Source of the DNA: Bremia lactucae | Lineage: Eukaryota; Oomycota; Peronosporomycetes; Peronosporales; Peronosporaceae | Assembly (NCBI RefSeq): GCF_004359215.1 | Contig: NC_090616.1 | Span: 3,333,669-3,350,579, forward strand | DNA length: 16,911 nt | Reading direction: 5' to 3' | Part shown: piece after piece, positions 16,904 to 16,911 of the stretch | Layout: each line of letters begins with the position of its first letter | Position numbering within the stretch: the first letter of the stretch is position 1 | Position numbers and translations under genes: made by a program | The notes under the pieces: generated by a model | Told to the model about the DNA's origin: nothing | The model's database searches: none | Seen by the model: the letters and a program-made list of their open reading frames with translations, nothing else

Positions 16904-16911
16904 ATATTTAA

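Overview
The window looks like an oomycete nuclear genome segment, most likely from a Peronosporales-type species (Phytophthora or downy mildew); the genus cannot be fixed from sequence alone. The reasons are compact protein-coding genes with few, short GT-AG introns (67 bp in the Rab gene), a PH/EF-hand/inorganic pyrophosphatase fusion protein, phosphatidylinositol phosphate kinase and mitochondrial OSCP genes of eukaryotic type, initiator-like promoter motifs, and AT-rich intergenic DNA full of Ty3/gypsy retrotransposon debris. A run of exactly 100 N (9305-9404) shows that this is a draft scaffold. LAYOUT. 1-3513: the decayed 3' end of a Ty3/gypsy retrotransposon on the + strand. It has the integrase end and chromodomain in shifting frames, a long degenerate antisense reading region (829-2334), a polypurine tract, and a probable 3' LTR of about 1.06 kb. 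A 98-bp foldback element follows at 3519-3616. 3617-8649: three tandem, diverged paralogues on the - strand (4131-4784, 5410-6159, 7160-7822). They share a PX-like core with an invariant H-x-C-x-A-E-C-[KR]-W-L-Y motif and are separated by gene-poor DNA. 8650-9779: a repeat junkyard around the assembly gap. LTR pieces lie in both orientations and are nested in one another, together with a 227-bp repeat that recurs at the window end. 9780-16262: a compact housekeeping block. It holds a PH-EF-hand-PPase fusion (+), a PIP kinase (+, with an in-frame TGA that is probably intronic), mitochondrial ATP synthase OSCP (+, with a 5'UTR intron) and, convergently, a Rab5/Rab22-like GTPase (-, two exons). 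16677-16903: the second full copy of the 227-bp repeat, direct relative to 8857. HOW THE GENES RELATE. No operon logic applies in a eukaryote. Thematically, several proteins act on membranes and phosphoinositides: the PIP kinase makes PIP lipids, PH and PX-like domains can bind them, and Rab5-like GTPases act on PI3P-rich endosomes. This is a thematic remark, not evidence of a pathway. The most notable items are the antisense gag-like region opposite pol, the tandem PX-like family, the pyrophosphatase fusion, and the stop codon in the middle of the PIP kinase catalytic domain.
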